DNA from: Burkholderiales bacterium
GTDB lineage: Bacteria; Pseudomonadota; Gammaproteobacteria; Burkholderiales; Burkholderiaceae_C
Reading direction: 5' to 3'
NCBI GenBank assembly: GCA_016192425.1
Contig: JACPUE010000056.1
Span: forward strand, 1 to 64,000
Length of the DNA: 64,000 nucleotides
Each line of letters opens with the position of its first letter. Position 1 is the stretch's first letter. Shown in pieces: positions 60,383-64,000 of this stretch. The notes under the pieces are model-generated. The model did no database searches. It had not been told where the DNA came from and saw only the letters and a list, made by a program, of their open reading frames with translations. The translations under genes and the position numbers were made by a program.

Positions 60383-60778
60383 TCAGCGCCGCTCGACGTT
60401 CATTTCAATGCGGAAATCGGTGGCTGCGCTGTGCGGTGCCACGCTCTTGATGGTCTGCTGGCCCAGGCCCAGCACACCCAGTTGCTTCCAGGATTCGCCA
60501 TCGCCGACCTGGTTGCCCACCTGATCCAGCCACTTGAAGCGGTAGAACACGGTGCGGTCGCCGCGCGCCATGTTGGCCAGGTCGGCCTGCACCACGAGCA
60601 CGTCGTTCTTGCGCACGATGCGGATCTCGCGCACGGCGATGTCGTTGGCCTCGCCGCGCAGCGCTACCTTGGAGGCCACTGCGATGGGCGTTGCGGGGTC
60701 GTGCTGCTGCGCCTGGGCGCCGCCCGCGAGGGCAAAAGCGGCCATGCAGAGCGCGGCCAGGGTCTTGCGATGGGTCAT
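60383..60778 (-). CDS. YcfL family (DUF1425) periplasmic protein
   Basis: A 131-residue exported protein (signal LAALCMAAFALAGGAQAQ). VREIRIVRKNDVLVVQADL, FYRFKWLDQVGNQVGDGESW and SVAPHSAATDFRIEMNV match the YcfL domain (DUF1425), a small beta-sandwich. It sits directly upstream of the lpoB-like gene, 22 bases apart, as in Enterobacteria. Function unproven. Confidence 0.88.
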   Translation of the reverse strand: MTHRKTLAALCMAAFALAGGAQAQQHDPATPIAVASKVALRGEANDIAVREIRIVRKNDVLVVQADLANMARGDRTVFYRFKWLDQVGNQVGDGESWKQLGVLGLGQQTIKSVAPHSAATDFRIEMNVERR

Positions 60779-60806
60779 GGTGCTCCTTCGGATGGGTGAG
60801 AATGGC

Positions 60807-62342
60807 TTACTGCACCGCAGCCTTCGGGGCCGCAGCCTTGGGCGCTGCCGTCTTGCTGGTGGTGCGCGAGCTGCGGGTGGTGGTCTTGGTGCTGGTCTTG
60901 GTGGTTTCGGTGGCTGCAGCAGCAGACTGGGATGCAGGGGCGGCCGCCACGGCGGGCAACTGGCCCAGGCTGGCCACCTTGCCGGTGATCACACCGTTAT
61001 GGTAGATGCGCAGCGGCACCAGGGCGTACTGGCCGTCGATATGGATGGGCTCTTCAAGCATGCGGCCGTTGATACTGATGCGGTGCTCTCCCGGCGGCAG
61101 ATAGCCGCGGGCCACGTACACGCGGCCGGGCAGCATGCGCCACATGCGGTCATCGGCCTGCTCGGTGGCGACGGTGGCGGCAGCCGCAATCAGGCCGCCC
61201 ACCAGTCCGCCACGCTTTTGCATTTCGTTCTGCAGCACGCCCTTGGCGATGGCGCGCGTCATGCCGCGCAGCACCATGCCGGGCATTTCGTCCTTGAGGG
61301 CGCGGCGCGCCATCACGTTCACATCGACGACCTTCTCCAGCTTGAAGTCATAGCCTGCCGCCGACAGGTTGCTCAGGAGCGGGTCATTGGAGGGCTCGAT
61401 CACCGGATACGACACGCTCACCGCCACCACGCCGCGGCCCGTGGGCACAGGCAGGCTGAAGGCCTTGGGCTTGCGCGCCGGGGCATCGCCCGCCTCGACG
61501 AGGAACAGCACATCGGTCATGCGCTGGCGGCGCTTCCAGGTGAAGCTGGTGCGGTTGTCCAGACCGCGAAGGCCTTCTTCGAGCACGCCGGTGTTGGGCT
61601 TGAGTTCGATGGCCTTGCGGTAGCCGGGCGCGGCCAGGCCCGATTCGCCCAGCACCTCGTACAGGAAACCGGCCAGGTAGTGCGACAGCGCGTTGGAGTA
61701 GCCGTTCTTGAGCTCCAGCACCTCGGGGTCGTTGAGCGTCTCTACGGGATAGCCATTGATCTCCTTGCTGCCCGAAGTGGCGCCCTTGGACTTGGCTTCT
61801 TCTTCCGCAGCCAGGGTCTCCTTGGCGCGGAACTCCGCAATCACGGCTTCGCGCTCGTGGGTGCGTTTGACGTCCACGCGGGCGTTTTCAAAATCACCCT
61901 GGGCGATGCGGTTGAGCGCCAGGCGCGTGGTGAGCCAGACCTTTTCGTAGTCCTGCCCCTCGTAGACCTTCAGGCGCTCGCTCACCAGCGCTGCGCCCAC
62001 GGTGCCCAGCAGCTTTTGCGGGTTGGTCTTGGCGGTTTCTTCCCATTCCTTGACCTTGGTGTCGGCCAACAGGAAGGCGCTGGTGCTGTCGTCGTAGCGG
62101 CGGTCCATGCGCAGCAGTTCGCCGCGTTCCATGTTGTAGAGCAGCGCGGCTTTCTCTTCCGGCGTGGTGGCCGAGGCTTCGAGCTTGGCGAGCGCCGCCG
62201 GAATGCCCGCAGTCTGCCCGGCGGTCTGCATGTCGGTGGCGAGCTTGTCGTGGCTTGCCATGTTGGCGCAACCCGTCAGGGCTGCCGCCACCAGCAGTGC
62301 GCCCCATAGGCGCGGCGTGGAAGGAAGGGGCCAGAATTTCAT
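60807..62342 (-). CDS. Large outer-membrane-type lipoprotein, COG3014-like
   Basis: A 511-residue lipoprotein (lipobox ALTGCANM), first gene of the envelope cluster. Its N-terminal half is helical and TPR-like (KAALLYNMERGELLRMDRRY, SNALSHYLAGFLYEVLG). The middle has VSVSYPVIEPSNDPLL. The C-terminal tail (about 470-511) is low-complexity Thr/Lys/Ala/Pro (TTKTSTKTTTRSS). From memory it matches the COG3014 family that accompanies LpoB/CsgG-like genes. It probably helps assembly of the outer-membrane complex formed by the next three products. Confidence 0.78.
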   Translation of the reverse strand: MKFWPLPSTPRLWGALLVAAALTGCANMASHDKLATDMQTAGQTAGIPAALAKLEASATTPEEKAALLYNMERGELLRMDRRYDDSTSAFLLADTKVKEWEETAKTNPQKLLGTVGAALVSERLKVYEGQDYEKVWLTTRLALNRIAQGDFENARVDVKRTHEREAVIAEFRAKETLAAEEEAKSKGATSGSKEINGYPVETLNDPEVLELKNGYSNALSHYLAGFLYEVLGESGLAAPGYRKAIELKPNTGVLEEGLRGLDNRTSFTWKRRQRMTDVLFLVEAGDAPARKPKAFSLPVPTGRGVVAVSVSYPVIEPSNDPLLSNLSAAGYDFKLEKVVDVNVMARRALKDEMPGMVLRGMTRAIAKGVLQNEMQKRGGLVGGLIAAAATVATEQADDRMWRMLPGRVYVARGYLPPGEHRISINGRMLEEPIHIDGQYALVPLRIYHNGVITGKVASLGQLPAVAAAPASQSAAAATETTKTSTKTTTRSSRTTSKTAAPKAAAPKAAVQ

Positions 62343-62597
62343 GCTTGTCCTTGTTTTGGATAGATCGTCCCTTCAGGGCCCCTGGCGCGTGTGCGCGCCA
62401 GGCAAGGAACGCCGCGGCACCGCCTGCCCTCCCGCAGGGATGCGGCGCCGACCACGGCCATGCTCCTTGGGCTGCCCCTCAATGGGTTTGTTTGTGTGGA
62501 TAGCCGACAGCAAATGTAGCAAAGGCAAGCCTTTGTTTCCGCGCCTGCTTCCGCAGCGCAGCAACGTTTGTGTAAGAAGCTGTGAACGCGCATCGTG
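62343..62597. other. Promoter region of the COG3014-ycfL-lpoB operon
   Basis: About 255 bases without a gene between divergently placed 3' and 5' ends. AT-rich promoter-like sequence near 62500-62600 would drive the minus-strand operon. No operator was recognised. Confidence 0.35.
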
Positions 62598-63521
62598 TCA
62601 ATCACCCGCCACAGGTATGACAGTTGTCCATTCCGCGACCGTGGCACCCGCGACGCTGAAACCGGCGCACCCCAGGCCAGGGCCACCGTGCAAGGGCCGC
62701 CCCGCCGCACCGGTGGCGTCCCCCTGCCCGCAGCGCGCAGCGCTGCGAGAGCGGGGGGAAGGCGCCGAAGGCGACTCAGGGGGGTGTTTCATTTCTGGCA
62801 TGCGGTACATCCACACCACGCGCCCGCCCGGCAGGCGCAGCTGAGCCTGGGGCAGCAGGCCGGGTGCGGCAAATTCCAGGCTCACCAGCCAGGCGCCCGG
62901 CGCCAGTTCGGCCAGGGCTTTGCCAACGGCGCGGGGCATGGTTTCGGGCCGCTGGAACAGGTACACCAGCGCATAGCCCGACCAGTCGTGCTCCCACATG
63001 TCCGTGCGGCGCACCCGCGCCCAGGGGCAGCGCAGGCCGCACAGCAGGCGCAGGGGCCAGCTCCACTCCACCCCTTCCAACTGCGCCTGCGGGTAGGCGC
63101 GGCGCAGCGCCATAAGCCCATCGCCCAGCCCACAACCGGCGTCGAGCACGCGCGCACCCGGCGCCAGCGGAGCCTGTGCCGCCAGGCCCTGGAGCGCTGC
63201 GTGCGGCGTGGGGAACAGGGGGGCGTCGCGCCAGGCGTTGAGCGGGTAGACCACGAGCAGCAGCCCCAGCGGCACCAGCCAGGCCCAGGGCGGCACGCTG
63301 GCCCAGCCCGTGAGCGCCAGCGCCAGCGGAAAACCCGCCGCAATCAGCCCCCGGCGCCACCAGGTGCTGCCCCACAGGCTGGCAGCCGCGGCCACGGCGC
63401 AAGCCCCCAGCAGGGCCCACACCGGCGGCACCACGCGCTGCAGGCCCGCAAAGAGCAGCCAGGCCAGGGCCCACGCCAGCAGCGCGGGCAGCGGCCAGGG
63501 GGGATGGGGCAATGCACGCAT
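62598..63521 (-). CDS. Membrane-anchored class I SAM methyltransferase, C-terminus reads into a repeat
   Basis: A 307-residue protein: three or four N-terminal helices (about 10-95), then a class I methyltransferase domain with motif I VLDAGCGLGDG near residue 125 and a later YALVYLFQRPETMPRAVGKAL. The natural end is probably near VWMYRMPEMK (residue about 243). The next 60 residues translate the gene-end repeat at 62684-62795 and are low-complexity. The substrate is unknown. It begins 15 bases after the partial upstream gene stops. Confidence 0.75.
   Translation of the reverse strand: MRALPHPPWPLPALLAWALAWLLFAGLQRVVPPVWALLGACAVAAAASLWGSTWWRRGLIAAGFPLALALTGWASVPPWAWLVPLGLLLVVYPLNAWRDAPLFPTPHAALQGLAAQAPLAPGARVLDAGCGLGDGLMALRRAYPQAQLEGVEWSWPLRLLCGLRCPWARVRRTDMWEHDWSGYALVYLFQRPETMPRAVGKALAELAPGAWLVSLEFAAPGLLPQAQLRLPGGRVVWMYRMPEMKHPPESPSAPSPRSRSAARCGQGDATGAAGRPLHGGPGLGCAGFSVAGATVAEWTTVIPVAGD
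62684..62795 (-). repeat. Comamonadaceae gene-end repeat, copy 4, translated in the methyltransferase frame
   Basis: CCACCGTGCAAGGGCCGCC ... AGAGCGGGGGGAAGGCGCC and CTCAGGGGGGTG. Same element as the other three copies. Here the stop codon that normally precedes it is missing, so the reading frame continues through. Confidence 0.7.
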
Positions 63522-63536
63522 GCGAAGCCAGCGGAC

Positions 63537-64000
63537 TCAGCGGCCCAGAATGCCGCGCAGCAGGCTGCCGGGGTTGAGTTGGGGCCCGGGGACGGCGCCT
63601 TGGTCATTGGCGGTCTGGCCGGCGGCTGCGGGCGCCGACTCCTGCGGGTCTGCGCGCAGGCCGCCGCGCGGCGCGCCGCCGCCCATGTCCTCGCCCAGCA
63701 TGGCCAGGGTGTGCGCCTTGACGCGCACGCGCACGGCCCATTCGGGCGTCCAGGGGGCCTTGGGGTCGGCCGGGCGCGGCGGGTGCACGATGTGGCTCTC
63801 GCCGCCGTAGGCCATCATGCGCAGCATGGGCGCCGCATCGCGCCCGCCCGCGGCGAAGATGCCCCGGGGAATAGCGCACTGCGTGGCCTCGGCAGGCAGC
63901 AGCACGCGGTCCTTGACCCAGCGCTCGATGGTGGCGTTGGGCAGGTAGTCGAACAGGCCCATGCCGGTGTCCGGCGTCTCGGCGCTGGACCACATCACCA
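63537..64000 (-). CDS. Unrecognised protein, C-terminal part (runs off window)
   Basis: At least 153 residues, open to the right edge, so the true start is outside. Recognisable only as a compact globular piece (MGLFDYLPNATIERWVKDRV, GIFAAGGRDAAPMLRMMAYG, EWAVRVRVKAHTLAMLG) followed by a Gly/Pro/Ala-rich tail. No known family could be named. It precedes the methyltransferase gene by 15 bases and is probably co-transcribed. Confidence 0.6.
   Translation of the reverse strand, partial: VMWSSAETPDTGMGLFDYLPNATIERWVKDRVLLPAEATQCAIPRGIFAAGGRDAAPMLRMMAYGGESHIVHPPRPADPKAPWTPEWAVRVRVKAHTLAMLGEDMGGGAPRGGLRADPQESAPAAAGQTANDQGAVPGPQLNPGSLLRGILGR

Noticed and set aside
1-64000. CRISPR arrays, tRNA or rRNA genes
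   Set aside because: No regularly spaced repeats and no recognisable tRNA or rRNA sequence were seen on reading both strands; a covariance-model scan would be decisive.

Overview
The window is high-GC, densely coded DNA from a betaproteobacterium of the order Burkholderiales, most likely family Comamonadaceae (Acidovorax-like). This rests on gene content (NorR next to a quinol-type NO reductase, GTP-type PckG, ycfL-lpoB cluster) and on two short interspersed repeat families that I recognise from that family. No phage, integrase, insertion sequence, CRISPR, rRNA or tRNA was seen.

Layout. Bases 1-411 hold the start of a phenylpyruvate/indolepyruvate decarboxylase. Bases 933-3318 are a compact, lower-GC, four-base-overlapping three-gene operon: adenosine deaminase-like, HAM1/ITPase-like and SIR2-like. 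This is the composition of the Kongming (KomABC) anti-phage system, in which a deaminated nucleotide (dITP) is thought to switch on an NAD-depleting SIR2 effector; it is the most striking locus here. Bases 3617-6831 carry an anaerobic (class III) ribonucleotide reductase operon under two NrdR boxes, in which the glycyl-radical tail of NrdD is a separate 60-residue gene. Then come a large GGDEF-EAL protein, a hemerythrin, NorB and divergent NorR with NorR sites and a sigma54 promoter (6986-15219).

Bases 15337-31340 are mostly core metabolism and housekeeping: threonine ammonia-lyase, QueC, PckG, a phosphoesterase, UspA, a FAS1 lipoprotein, TetR and ArgP-like regulators, DadA, a branched-chain ABC binding protein, an M14 peptidase, a flavin reductase and a MOSC protein. 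Bases 31362-42360 contain a DUF4874/DUF4832 lipoprotein, the minCDE operon, two tandemly duplicated propeller lipoproteins, an EamA transporter, an AT-richer CYTH-like secreted protein and a phytase-like lipoprotein. Bases 42418-53330 carry TrpB2, acetoacetyl-CoA synthetase, a hemerythrin, an unusual REC-REC-LuxR-PAS-GGDEF-EAL protein, an NCS2 permease, a second ABC binding protein, a thioesterase and a PduO-type adenosyltransferase. The right end has an EF-hand protein, a D-lactate dehydrogenase, pseudoazurin, an MFS transporter, a hydrolase, a four-gene LpoB/YcfL/CsgG-like envelope operon and a membrane methyltransferase.

Functional themes are low-oxygen life and nitrogen oxide handling (class III RNR, NorB/NorR, pseudoazurin, two hemerythrins, a possible FNR box), c-di-GMP signalling (two large proteins with complementary degenerate domains), envelope assembly (min, LpoB cluster, many lipoproteins) and phage defence (the Kom-like operon). 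Function calls come from motifs and recalled family knowledge; no database search was run.
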